A stretch of DNA of 64,000 bases from Haloferula rosea (lineage in GTDB: Bacteria; Verrucomicrobiota; Verrucomicrobiia; Verrucomicrobiales; Akkermansiaceae): NCBI RefSeq assembly GCF_016595525.1, contig NZ_JAENII010000004.1, positions 186,001 through 250,000 of the forward strand. Reading direction: 5' to 3'. Below are positions 34,911 to 44,900 of this stretch, one piece after another (positions within the stretch are counted from its first letter, which is position 1; each line of letters opens with the position of its first letter). The notes below the pieces were generated by a model. The model worked only from the letters and a program-made list of their open reading frames with translations, searched no databases and was not told the DNA's origin. A program made the translations under genes and the position numbers.

Positions 34911-35519
34911 ATGAATACCTTGGAAACCATCGAGAACCGTCGCTCCGTGAAGCACTATGATCCGGAGCATGTCATGCCTGAGGGCGATCTGGCCCGTCTG
35001 ATCGAACTCACGAAACTGGCCCCGTCCTCATTCAACATGCAGAACTACCGTCTGGTGGTGGTCCGGGACGCCGAGCTGCGGAAAAAGCTCCGTGCGGTGG
35101 CGTGGGATCAGGCGCAGGTGACGGATGCTTCGGTCCTGTTCATCATGTGTGCCGACCTGAAGGCGCATGAAGAGGATCCTGCGGTCTATTGGTCCCATGC
35201 GCCGCAAGAGGTGCAGGACATCCTCGGTCCGGCCATCCGCCCATTCTACGAAGGGAAGGACCAACTCATCCGCGATGAGGCGATCCGCTCGTCCGCTCTC
35301 GCGGGGATGACCCTGATGCTTGCCGCGAAGGGGATGGGCTACGACTCGTGCCCGATGGTGGGCTTCGATCCCGAGGCCGTTGCCGAGCTGATCCAGCTTC
35401 CGGATGATCATGCGTTGAGCTTCATGATCGCGGTGGGCAAGGAAACCAAGCCGGCGTGGCCACGTGGCGCGCGACTTCCCGACAGCAAGGTGGTGATTCA
35501 GGACCGCTTCGAAGCGTAG
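34911..35519 (+). CDS. Nitroreductase-family FMN oxidoreductase
   Basis: ATG at 34911 gives 202 residues; 10 extra in-frame codons upstream overlap the terminator region and are dropped. IENRRSVKHYDPEH and LAPSSFNMQNYRLVVVRD are the FMN-binding signatures of nitroreductases, and MTLMLAAKGMGYDSCPMVGFDPEAV is typical of the C-terminal half. Such enzymes reduce quinones, nitroaromatics or flavins with NAD(P)H in the cytoplasm. The TetR-thioredoxin-nitroreductase-SDR neighbourhood fits a response to quinone-like electrophiles. Confidence 0.92.
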   Translation: MNTLETIENRRSVKHYDPEHVMPEGDLARLIELTKLAPSSFNMQNYRLVVVRDAELRKKLRAVAWDQAQVTDASVLFIMCADLKAHEEDPAVYWSHAPQEVQDILGPAIRPFYEGKDQLIRDEAIRSSALAGMTLMLAAKGMGYDSCPMVGFDPEAVAELIQLPDDHALSFMIAVGKETKPAWPRGARLPDSKVVIQDRFEA

Positions 35520-35576
35520 ATCGGCACCGCGGACATCTCCTCTCGACATTGCGCGCGGCTGACCGAGTCTGATCGT

Positions 35577-37016
35577 GTGAATGTCTTGCTAACAGGTGCG
35601 AGCGGCTACATCGGCCTGCGCTTGCTTCCCGCGCTTCTGGAAGCGGGACACACGGTGTATACCATGGTTCGGGATCGTCGCCGTTTCCCGGTCGACGAAT
35701 TTTCCAAATCTGGCGAGCAGCTTCAGATCATCGAAGGGGATCTGCTTCAGCCTGATGGGCTGCCGCGGCTGCCTGTGGAGATCGATGCGGCCTACTACCT
35801 CGTGCATTCGATGGGCGGGGCGGGCGACTTCGCCGTGCAGGAGCAGGAGGCGGCGAGGAATTTCGTGGGCTGGATGGACGCGAGCGGGTGTCGCCGTGTG
35901 ATCTACCTCGGTGGGCTGGGTGGAGGATCCGACAAGCTGTCGAAGCATCTGGAATCGAGGCGCGGTGTCGAGGAGGTGCTGAAGAGCGGGCGTGCTGCCG
36001 TGACCGTATTGAGGGCCTCGATCATCGTGGGTTCGGGATCCGCGTCATTCGAGATCGTCCGTGATCTGGCGGAGAAACTTCCCGTGATGATCTGTCCGCG
36101 GTGGGTGAACACCCGCTGTCAGCCGATCGCGATCCGCAGTGTGATCGGTTATCTGACCGGCATCCTCGCCGTGCCGGAAACCGAGAATGCCACCTTTGAC
36201 ATCGGTGGCCCTCAAGTACTACGTTACCGTGATTTGCTCTCGGGCTATGCGAAGGTGCGCGGATTGAAGCGCCACTTCGTTCCGGTGCCTTTCCTCAGCC
36301 CCCGACTGTCGTCGTGGTGGCTCTACCTGATGACCTCCACCCGTTTCGGCCTCGCGCAGGCACTGGTGGATTCCATGAAACATGAAACCGTGTGTGGTGA
36401 GCACCGGATTCGTGATCTGGTGGAAGTCGATCTGTGCTCCTACGAGGAGGCCGTGGATCTGGCGCTGTCGAGGATCGCGCAGAACCGGGTGCCATCGACG
36501 TGGTTCAACTCCCTGGTCGGTGGCTCGCTGGACCCACGCTTCATTGATGCGATCAGGGTCCCCGAGCATGGGGTGTATGCAGACCGGCAGAAGGTGCCGC
36601 TCACCACCGGGGAAGACGAGGTCAAGCGGGCGGTCTGGTCGCTGGGTGGCGAGAATGGCTGGCCGTCGATGAATTGGGCGTGGGAACTGAGGGGGTGGAT
36701 GAGCCGTCTCACCGGAGGGATCGGGACGCGCCGGGGCAGAAGGCATCCGAGTGAACTCCGGGCCGGTGATGCGCTGGACTTCTGGCGGGTGGTTCTGTCG
36801 GACCCGGTGGCCGGGCGATTGATTCTTTATGCCGAGATGAAGCTGCCTGGAGAAGGGTGGCTCGACTTCCGGATCAGCGAGGGTGAACTCGTCCAGACCG
36901 CGACCTTCCGGCCCCAAGGCCTGTTGGGTCGCCTCTACTGGTTTGCGGTGCTTCCGGCGCACTGGATTCTTTTCCCGCAGATGGCGAAGCGCCTTGCGGC
37001 GGGAAAATTGCGCTAG
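35577..37016 (+). CDS. SDR-type NAD(P)-binding protein with C-terminal DUF2867
   Basis: GTG at 35577 begins MNVLLTGASGYIGLRLLPALLEAGH, where TGASGYIG is the Rossmann glycine motif at the very N-terminus, so the start is well set. 479 residues. Residues 1-~300 are an atypical SDR (VHSMGGAGDF, RRVIYLGGLGG, VLRASIIVG). Residues ~320-479 match DUF2867 (DALDFWRVVLSDPVAGRLILYAEMKLPGEGWLDFRI; LYWFAVLPAHWILFPQM). Proteins of this layout (YcjA-like) are widespread and of unknown reaction. It follows the nitroreductase by 57 nt, probably the last gene of the redox set. Confidence 0.88.
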   Translation: MNVLLTGASGYIGLRLLPALLEAGHTVYTMVRDRRRFPVDEFSKSGEQLQIIEGDLLQPDGLPRLPVEIDAAYYLVHSMGGAGDFAVQEQEAARNFVGWMDASGCRRVIYLGGLGGGSDKLSKHLESRRGVEEVLKSGRAAVTVLRASIIVGSGSASFEIVRDLAEKLPVMICPRWVNTRCQPIAIRSVIGYLTGILAVPETENATFDIGGPQVLRYRDLLSGYAKVRGLKRHFVPVPFLSPRLSSWWLYLMTSTRFGLAQALVDSMKHETVCGEHRIRDLVEVDLCSYEEAVDLALSRIAQNRVPSTWFNSLVGGSLDPRFIDAIRVPEHGVYADRQKVPLTTGEDEVKRAVWSLGGENGWPSMNWAWELRGWMSRLTGGIGTRRGRRHPSELRAGDALDFWRVVLSDPVAGRLILYAEMKLPGEGWLDFRISEGELVQTATFRPQGLLGRLYWFAVLPAHWILFPQMAKRLAAGKLR

Positions 37017-37171
37017 CGAGGGCGAAGCGGTCGGTTGGCGTGGCGATTGGGGGTGCCGGTCGATGTCATTCCCAGCTTGCCCGGAATTGTAAGCTTTACC
37101 GCGGAGAGCCCGTTTCCATGTGGGCAGGAGAGTGGCGGCAAGCCGTTGCTGAGCTCCATGCCCATCCACCC

Positions 37172-39127
37172 ATGAAACCCCCGATGAGCTCCGCTGATCC
37201 GACCGCTGCCGCCCGTCCGACAAGAAACCGACCGCAGCGGTTCGGTGTCGCTCTGGTGCTGCTTGCCGCGGCTGCGGTGCTGATGGGGCCTGCGTATGGC
37301 AACGATGATGGACGTCCCGAGAAGCCCAACTTCGTCCTGATTCTAACCGATGATCTCGGATGGCAGGATGTGAAGTGCTACGATGTCGACGAACCCTCGC
37401 CGATGGAGACCCCGAACATTGATGCGCTGGCCAAGCGCGGGGTGATGTTCTGGCAAGGTTACTCGCCGGCACCGACCTGTGCGCCCAGCCGCTGTGCGAT
37501 CATGAGCGGTGTCCACCCGGCGCGGGCGCAGAAGACCCACGTCGTGGGAGGCGGCCCGCCGACGCCCTACAGCGTGGCACAGCATCGGTTGATGCCGCCG
37601 TGGTACAGCGGGCGGATGCCTGCGGATGAGCTGACCCTGCCGAAACTGCTCAAGCAGCAGGGCTACGTGACCGGACACAGCGGCAAGTGGCACATGGCGA
37701 TCAATCACCATGCCTACCCGCAGCCCGAGGACCAGGGCTTTGACTTCACGCGGTCGCACCGCGGTACTTCCATCCCGACGAAGAACCGCCTGACCGGCTT
37801 TGACACGCCCACCAGCGAGATGCCGCACCGCTTGGGGAAGGATGGATTTCCCATCGATCAGACGACGGAAGATGCGCTGGAGTTCGTGAGGAAGAACCAG
37901 GACAAGCCGTTCTTCCTCTACTACGCCACCTGGCTGGTCCACACGCCCATCCATACGCGGAGCAAGGCCTTGCTCGAGAAATACTGCAAGAAGCTCGATG
38001 TGTCGTTTCCCACGGATCCGGACAAGTGGGAGGTGGAGGGGCAGAACAACCCGTTCTACTGTGCGATGGTCGAGCAACTGGATCACTACGTCGGGCAGTT
38101 GATCGATCATCTCGCGACGACGGAAGACCCCCGTTGGCCGGGTCACAAGCTGATCGAGAATACCTACATCATCTTCACGTCCGACAATGGAGGGATGGAA
38201 CGTCACCCCGGTGAGATCATCACCGACAACGCACCGCTGGACCGCGGCAAGATCTCGGCCCGTGAGGGTGGCACGCGGGTGCCATTGATCATGGCCGGTC
38301 CGGGAATCGATGAGGGTGTGCAGTCGGAGGTGATGATCAACGGTCTGGATTTCTATCCGACCATCGCGTCCTTCGCGGGCGCGAAGCCACCGAAGGACAA
38401 GCCTCTGGATGGATGTGACCTGAAGCCCCTGCTGGTGAAGGATCCGGGTGACCCGGAGCTCGTGCGTGATGCGGACGGCAAGGTTCGCGACACGATGGTC
38501 TGGCATTTCCCGCACAGCGTGGCGATGGAGAGCACGATCCGGGTGGGGGACTGGAAGCTGATCCGCAAGTACGACCACGTGGCCAACCCGGCGGCGGAAC
38601 CGTATCAGTTGTTCCGGCTTTACCGCACCATCGATGGAAAGCCTCAGCGTGAGGACATCGAGGAGTCGAATGATCTGGCGAAGTCCGCTCCCGAGAAGGT
38701 CGAGCAGATGGCGGCCAGGCTGGATGCGGCGCTGGCGGAAATGAAGGCAAGTTTTCCCTACTACAACCCTCATACCAAGCATGCCCTGCCGCACAAGAAA
38801 CAGGTGCCGAAAGTGGTGTCGGAGAGCCGTTCCGGGAGCAAGGTGAGCTTTTCCTACCAGGAACAGGGATCGAAGGTGGTGGAAGCCGACCTCCTCTACA
38901 CGCTCAACGGCGGGGAACGCTACGAGGAATGGTTCCGCATGCCCGCGACGCTCGAGGACGGATTGAAGGTCACTGCCGAGCTTCCGGAAGGGACGACCCA
39001 TTACCTGATCAACCTGATCGACGAGCATCGGTTTCTCACGAGCTACCCCGAGGTTCCGGATATGAAGACGATTTCCCGGGATCGGGTTCATTACTCGGCC
39101 TCGGCGCTCAAGGTGAGCGCCAGATGA
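37172..39127 (+). CDS. Secreted sulfatase (formylglycine-dependent, family S1)
   Basis: ATG at 37172 gives 651 residues: a basic N-region, then a hydrophobic core (GVALVLLAAAAVLMGPAYG). Further upstream in-frame codons to 37040 lack protein character. NFVLILTDDLGWQDVKCY carries the metal aspartates. The activation motif is TCAPSRCAIMSG with C103, the residue converted to formylglycine. HSGKWHMA and FTSDNGGMERHP complete the site. A C-terminal ~120-residue beta domain (VVSESRSGSKVSFSYQEQG) is extra compared with the first sulfatase. It removes sulfate from a glycan outside the cytoplasm. The following gene encodes a secreted glycosidase-like protein 88 nt away, probably acting on the same glycan. 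Confidence 0.92.
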   Translation: MKPPMSSADPTAAARPTRNRPQRFGVALVLLAAAAVLMGPAYGNDDGRPEKPNFVLILTDDLGWQDVKCYDVDEPSPMETPNIDALAKRGVMFWQGYSPAPTCAPSRCAIMSGVHPARAQKTHVVGGGPPTPYSVAQHRLMPPWYSGRMPADELTLPKLLKQQGYVTGHSGKWHMAINHHAYPQPEDQGFDFTRSHRGTSIPTKNRLTGFDTPTSEMPHRLGKDGFPIDQTTEDALEFVRKNQDKPFFLYYATWLVHTPIHTRSKALLEKYCKKLDVSFPTDPDKWEVEGQNNPFYCAMVEQLDHYVGQLIDHLATTEDPRWPGHKLIENTYIIFTSDNGGMERHPGEIITDNAPLDRGKISAREGGTRVPLIMAGPGIDEGVQSEVMINGLDFYPTIASFAGAKPPKDKPLDGCDLKPLLVKDPGDPELVRDADGKVRDTMVWHFPHSVAMESTIRVGDWKLIRKYDHVANPAAEPYQLFRLYRTIDGKPQREDIEESNDLAKSAPEKVEQMAARLDAALAEMKASFPYYNPHTKHALPHKKQVPKVVSESRSGSKVSFSYQEQGSKVVEADLLYTLNGGERYEEWFRMPATLEDGLKVTAELPEGTTHYLINLIDEHRFLTSYPEVPDMKTISRDRVHYSASALKVSAR

Positions 39128-39215
39128 TCCCGAAGCGGATTTCGGATACGGAGCTTCAATCCATGCCGATCCAAGCGTCGATTCTTGAACGAAACGAAGT
39201 TCAGTCATTCAAGCC

Positions 39216-41375
39216 ATGCCCATGAAATCGCTGATCATCTCGATGCTTCTCATCGGACTCTTTGCCTCCCTGGCTGCCGCGCCGCCGCGACTTGTTCCAG
39301 AGGACCCTTCGTCGGCACCCAACTACTGGTGCACCTGGTATGCGCAGAACTACTGGATTGGTCGTGGTTCGGATCTCAAATCGCTCAAGGGAGTCACGAA
39401 TGCGGCTGCTCGTGACGAGCTCAATGAGCACACCTTGTTCAATCCGAAGGATGGATGGGCCACTACGTATCTTCCGAACAGCCGTCAGGACTATATTTTC
39501 CTGATTGATCACGGTTGGCAGACGAAGGACCCATCCAAGCGCATTGCAGGTGGTCCGGCGTTCTTCAATCTTGTGGCGGAGGAAGAGGATTTTCCGCGAT
39601 ATGCGGGTCTTGAACCGGGTGAACTCCTCAAGCGTTTCAACGAGGACATCAAGGCGGAGGGCTGGAACTCCCTCGGGATCTGGACTCGCGGGAACATCAC
39701 GCCCGATCAGGCCCGCACCTTCGTCGAGTGGTCGAAGGATGCGGACATCCGCTATTGGAAGATCGACGGCGGTGACACGGCGGCCTTCCACTCGTACCAG
39801 GCCAAACAGGAGATCTTCCCCGAACTGGTCCTCGAGTACGTGACGGGTGCGGGAGGGAACCTCAACCCGAAGTGGGATCGTGATCTGCCCGCCTATCCTT
39901 CGGTCTATGACTTTGGAGGAAGCCTGAGGGAACCGATGCTCAAGTGCCTGAAGCACTCCGATGTCTTTCGTACTTACGATGCCTCGCCGTTGCTGATGAC
40001 CTCCACCACGCTGAGGAGGACCCATGATATCCTGAAGCAAACCCAGCAGCAGCCGGAGTACCGGGCGGTTCTCAACGTGCAGGACGACTGCAATGTGGCC
40101 GTCGGCCTGGGCGTGCTTGTGGCCAGCAAACGCCATCCCGAGATGGGCGAGCGGACCTATAAGGGACGCGACCTACACCACCAGCTGTCGGGTCCGAGGA
40201 CGATGCAGAAGCGGATCAACGAAGTGGACCGCTTCGGTCGATGGGCGCGGATCGCTCCGGCTTTCCCCGCGGGTGAGGGCGTCTATCTTTCCTCGGAAAC
40301 CGAACTGATCGATCGATGCCAGTTCACCGAATGGGATACCTGGGCGTCGAACACCTACGGCAAGATGGTCAGCCAGAGTGCTCCGGCCGTGATGGCCCGG
40401 AACATGCCGCTCGCGGTGGTGGATTGCGACGGCCCGCCGCCATTTGTGTGCACCACGACCTACCCGAACGGGCCGACCGGCATTGCCGTCGAAGGTCGGG
40501 TGGCTCCGGACCAGAAGTGGTTCGAGCCGCGGGCAAGGGTCACGGTGAGGATCAAGGATGCTTCCCAGCCCATTGGCATCGTCGGGCACTACGAGTCTTT
40601 GACGCTTGAGTTTGCAGGACCGCTCACGGGTTTGGAGCATGTGTGGGCGCAAGACTTGCTCGCGGATGAGGCAGTGGACATCCGCTCCAAGGTTGTGACG
40701 GAAGGAAGCCGACTGGTGCTTCCCGGCAAGCTTCTGGAGCAGATCGGCACGGCGGCCGGGTCCGAAGGTGATCTGTCGGCTCCGGGTCTTGTCATCCGGT
40801 TGGAGGGCAAGGAGCTACCGGTTGCCGGTGAGGACTATCTGCCCGAGGTCCGCCCGGCGGTGGAGGAGGCGAGAGTGGCAGCACGAAAGACGAAGGTGGA
40901 TGGTTATCGAGGCGAGGCGACCCTGCGCAAAGTGAATGGTGGCTATCGGGTCGGTTCGGATGGCCCACGGCAGTGGGTGCTGCGCAAGCTCGATGAACCG
41001 GTGACCACGGGGACGGTGAGTTTCACCTGGCGCATGAAGCCCGCGGGAAAATCAGCGAAGAAGAACGGCTTCCTTCTGCTTGCCAGTGACGAGGATGCCG
41101 TCGCCGCCTTGTGTGGAGGGGCGTGGTTGGGTTCCAACGAGATCACCCTGTTTGAGAACGATGCGACCTGGGGCAACGATAAGAGGGTCGAGGCGACTTT
41201 CCATGCGGAAACGGAATACCGGCTGGACGTCGATCTCGACCGTAGGGAGGCCAAGCTGTCGGCAGGAGACAAGGTGATCCGCACGGCATTTTCCGAATCC
41301 TTCACCAGCATCAGCCATGTGGGCTTCGGGGTCCATCACGCGGAGACCGAGTTCACGACTCCGGTGATGAAGTAG
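39216..41375 (+). CDS. Secreted glycoside-hydrolase-like TIM-barrel protein (clan GH-D-like) with C-terminal beta-sandwich
   Basis: 719 residues with a signal peptide (MKSLIISMLLIGLFASLAAA, alternative start at 39222). The N-terminal half resembles an alpha-galactosidase-type barrel: NYWCTWYAQNYW, FLIDHGWQT, WNSLGIWTRGN and RYWKIDGGD, where D184 is in the place of the clan-D nucleophile. A second acid is probably in VFRTYDASPLL (residues ~250-260). Residues ~440-540 look like the C-terminal beta domain of such enzymes. Residues ~565-719 form a LamG/concanavalin-like domain (VSFTWRMKP; NGFLLLASDEDAV). I cannot assign a CAZy family. Position after a sulfatase suggests action on a sulfated galactose- or fucose-containing glycan. 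Confidence 0.7.
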   Translation: MPMKSLIISMLLIGLFASLAAAPPRLVPEDPSSAPNYWCTWYAQNYWIGRGSDLKSLKGVTNAAARDELNEHTLFNPKDGWATTYLPNSRQDYIFLIDHGWQTKDPSKRIAGGPAFFNLVAEEEDFPRYAGLEPGELLKRFNEDIKAEGWNSLGIWTRGNITPDQARTFVEWSKDADIRYWKIDGGDTAAFHSYQAKQEIFPELVLEYVTGAGGNLNPKWDRDLPAYPSVYDFGGSLREPMLKCLKHSDVFRTYDASPLLMTSTTLRRTHDILKQTQQQPEYRAVLNVQDDCNVAVGLGVLVASKRHPEMGERTYKGRDLHHQLSGPRTMQKRINEVDRFGRWARIAPAFPAGEGVYLSSETELIDRCQFTEWDTWASNTYGKMVSQSAPAVMARNMPLAVVDCDGPPPFVCTTTYPNGPTGIAVEGRVAPDQKWFEPRARVTVRIKDASQPIGIVGHYESLTLEFAGPLTGLEHVWAQDLLADEAVDIRSKVVTEGSRLVLPGKLLEQIGTAAGSEGDLSAPGLVIRLEGKELPVAGEDYLPEVRPAVEEARVAARKTKVDGYRGEATLRKVNGGYRVGSDGPRQWVLRKLDEPVTTGTVSFTWRMKPAGKSAKKNGFLLLASDEDAVAALCGGAWLGSNEITLFENDATWGNDKRVEATFHAETEYRLDVDLDRREAKLSAGDKVIRTAFSESFTSISHVGFGVHHAETEFTTPVMK

Positions 41376-41414
41376 GATTGGCTCCCGGGCAAGAGGGGTG
41401 GGCCTGAACTTGGT

Positions 41415-41876
41415 TCACTCCTGAAACAGGGGCTTCAGATCGTCGTCTTTGGCCGCCATTTCCTTGCACACGGCGTCGAGGGCGATGGCCTGGTCGAGTA
41501 GTTCGCGGGCTTCATCGTAGTTCTCCGACACCGAGGCGTAGCAGGCGAGGTTGTAGACGATGATCGGCTCGTCGGGATGAGACTCTCTTGCCTCGACGAG
41601 GATCTCACGGGCGGCATCCACCGACTCGATGCGTCGCACGGCATAGGCCCAGCTGATCCACCACTGGGAGTTCTGCGGTGATTGGCGGGCGAGTCGCTCG
41701 GCCAGTTCCCTCATCTCCGGCCACTTCGATTGGCGTGAGTAGAGGTCACAGCGAAGCATGCCCGCGACGTCCAGATTCGGGTCGATCGAGTTCAGCTCCT
41801 CTTCGGCATCGGAGAGGAGTCCGAGTTCCACATAGCCCTGCACGGCCAGAACCTGTTTTGCCACCTGTTCGTTCAT
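41415..41876 (-). CDS. TPR-repeat protein
   Basis: 153 residues, no export signal. TPR helices are visible: LAVQGYVELGLLSDAEEELNSI, WISWAYAVRRIESVDAAREIL and IIVYNLACYASVSENYDEARELLDQAIAL. The last matches the TPR consensus best. It probably mediates protein interaction in the cytoplasm; the partner is unknown. It lies 55 nt downstream of the ABC permease on the same strand. Confidence 0.82.
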   Translation of the reverse strand: MNEQVAKQVLAVQGYVELGLLSDAEEELNSIDPNLDVAGMLRCDLYSRQSKWPEMRELAERLARQSPQNSQWWISWAYAVRRIESVDAAREILVEARESHPDEPIIVYNLACYASVSENYDEARELLDQAIALDAVCKEMAAKDDDLKPLFQE

Positions 41877-41931
41877 CGATCGGATCCACAGTCTGTGGGA
41901 TGAAGGGGTCGGTCAAGTACGGGGCATCTGC

Positions 41932-44900
41932 CTAGTTCCTCTGGCTGCGATAGGCGAGCCATGCGCTGAGAGTGGCGCAGGCGGTGGTCAGAAGCGCAAG
42001 TCCGGCGATCCAGGCGAGGGTGATGCCCGGAGCGGGTTGTTGGGGGAGTGAGGGGAGGATGGAGATGAGTGCGGCGATGAGGCCGATGAGGAGTGCGGCG
42101 AGGATCAGACTGCGGACTTCGCGGGTGATGATCGAGCGGGTGATCCGGCGGGAGATGCCGATGGTGTGGAGCATGGCGAACTCATCCTTCCGTTCGGCGA
42201 GGTTGCGCGCGGTGACGAGGCCGAGTCCGGCGCTGCCGAGGATGACGCCGAGTCCTCCGAGGACGTTGAAGATGGAGATGTAGGTGTTCTCGACGCTGTG
42301 GAAGGCGGCGATGCGCTCGGCGGTGGGGCTGATGGTCGCGCCGAGGTCGGTGAGGGAACGCTGGAGATCGGCCCTGGCTTCGGCGGGCGCTTTGCTGGTG
42401 GTGGCAAGGAAGATCCGGTAGCCGGGCGAGGACGGGTAGCGTTTGACGAAGGCGGCTTCGTCGATGATGAAGCTGCCCTGGAAGACGGACTCGGTGAGGG
42501 TGCCGGCAATTTCTACGGTGAATGGCGTACCGAATTCGTCGGTGTACTCGATGAGGTCGCCGGGCTTCTTCTTGAGGACCCAGAGGAGGGTGGTTTCGTC
42601 AATGAAGGCTCGTAGCGGTATTGCCTGCTCGGACTCCGGGGCGAGCTGAAGCTCGCGGTCCGATGGGGATGGCGTGTTTCGAAGCGCTGCCCAGCTGGGT
42701 TCGATGCCTTCGGCGGTGGACTTGATGGAGAAGCGGCCTTCGAGCTGGGTGGTGTCGACAGCGAGCAGGCGGGGCTTGGCGACGGAGTTGAGGTTGAAGC
42801 AGGAGGCGTCATCGCCGGTGCCGACACGCACGGGTAGGAGTGTGTTGATGTCATCGCTCTCAAATTCGAATTGGCCGGAAGCCTGACGGATGAGGGGGCT
42901 GGCGGTCTCGATCCAGACGCCGTAGCCACCGGTGCCGCTGGTGGGGTCCTGCCATTCGCCGGCGCCGTGTTTCTGGAAGGAGGTGACGGAGATGACGAGG
43001 AAGATGGCCGAGGCGAGGGTGCCGATGGCGACGAGGGAGCGGGTGGGTCGGCGGGCGAGGTTGGTCTTGGCCAGCTGCGCTGGAGTGGAAAGTGAAAAGT
43101 GAGAAGTAGAAAGTGAGGGATTTGACGGCTGCGCTGCGTTGTTGGGTGGCTTGGATGGTGGGGCGGACTGAAGTCCGCGGTCCGGCTGGTGCTCGGGTTC
43201 TGGCGTGGGACCGTGATTGGAGGACTTGGGTCGTGAAGTGAGTTGGAAAACCGATTTCCAGAGGGCGAGGCCGGCGATGAGGAAGCAGAAGCCGGAGAGG
43301 AAGAAGGCGGAGGAGGGGCCGAGTTGGGAGGAGGCGGCGAGGGAGCCGATGCCGATGAGGGCGAAGATGAGGGCGATCAGGCGCGGGCGTTTGCGATGGC
43401 TGGTGGGTGGGATTTCCTCGCTGCCGGAGGTCAGGCGGAGGGAGGCCGAGCGTTTGCCCTGCTTGCGGGTGACCAGCCAGATGGTGGCCATCATGAGGAT
43501 GACGAAGCCGATCACGCCGCCGGCGATGGAGGCGGGCGAGGCGTGGAATTGGAACAGGCGCTCTCCGCCCGAATTCCAGATTTTCTCGAGGAAGAGGAGC
43601 AGGCCGCGGGTGTAGGCGAAGGCGAGGACGGCGCCGAGCAGGGCGCCCAGCGTGACCATGACGAGCCCTTCGCCGAGTCGCCAGCGGAGGATCTTCTTGG
43701 CCGGGATGCCGACGGCGGTGAGCAGGCCTGACTCGGTGTTGCGCTGCTCGATGTTGAAGCGGAAGAGCATGGCGGTCAGGGCCACGGCGGCGACGATGAG
43801 GAAGAAGGACATGCTCAGGAACAGGCTGGCGATGTCGACGGGTGAGGAAGCTGCTGCGGTGCTCTCGCTGGCGATGTCGCGGGTGTGGAGTCCGGCATCA
43901 AGGGGTTCGAAGACGTTGAGAAGCTTCGTTTCGATCTGCTCCTGCGGGATGTCCCACACGGCGGATCGGAGTCCGGTGGCGGAGCCCCAACGGTTTTGCC
44001 AGAGCTTGGCGGCGGCGGAGTGGGTGATGAAGGCCTTGGGGGTGCCGCGGTGATTGTCCCAGTAGGTTTCGTCCTTGTCGCGGATGCGCTTCATGTCGAG
44101 CGGTAGTCCGCTGGACCAGTCGGCGTTGGTCTCGGCTTCCGTGATTCCGGGAAAGTCGGGGGTCCATTGTTTGTCGGCGGCGGCGCCCTCGAGCGGGTAG
44201 ATGTGCCGCACGGTGAACTCGGCGTGCTCTTCGGTGAGCCGGTTGTTCTTACCAAGGACGTAGTAGCTGATGCGCACGGTGTCACCGGGCTGGGCGGCGA
44301 GATCCTCGGCTTCCCATGAGCTGAGTGCGATTTCGTCGTCCTTGAGGTCGTCCGGCACGAAGGTGGCCAGGGTCGGGTCGGCGCCGGTGACCATGGAATA
44401 GGGGGTCTCCCGTTCGTTGGCGGCGAGGGTGTTGACAAGGTAGGTGAGGGTGGGCCGGACCCGTGGGAAGGTTGCGCGGATCTTTGCTTCAAGCGTGGGG
44501 CTGAGGAAGATGCGCTCGCTGCGGATGGCGAGGTGGCCGTTCTCGGGCGCGTCGACGATGGACAGGCCGTAGTCGGCGAGGCTCATGGAGGATCGGACGC
44601 GCTTTTCAAACGTGGCGGGGTCGATCGGGTCGCGGGAAAGGAGGAGGTTGGCGCGGGCCGGGAGCTGTTCCATGGCCTCGGCGAGTGCGGGCAGGGGGAG
44701 GAATACCTTGGGGGTGTTCAGCTGGCTCTGAGCGAGGCTGAAGCGCCCCATTTCCCCGTCCTCAAGGATGTGGGAGACTTCGCCGCGAAGGGTGATGATC
44801 TCGTCATCGTTGTCGGCCAGCGGCACGTCGCCGGTGACGAGGGAGGGCTTCCGGAGGCGGACGATGAGGGTGTCTCCGACTCCGAGGTCGAGCGAGTCGG

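Noticed and set aside
37343-39208. 621-codon antisense frame over the second sulfatase, and the similar 601-codon frame at 6833-8638
   Set aside because: Both are shadows of well-supported genes; their translations are low-complexity and Arg/Val-rich.
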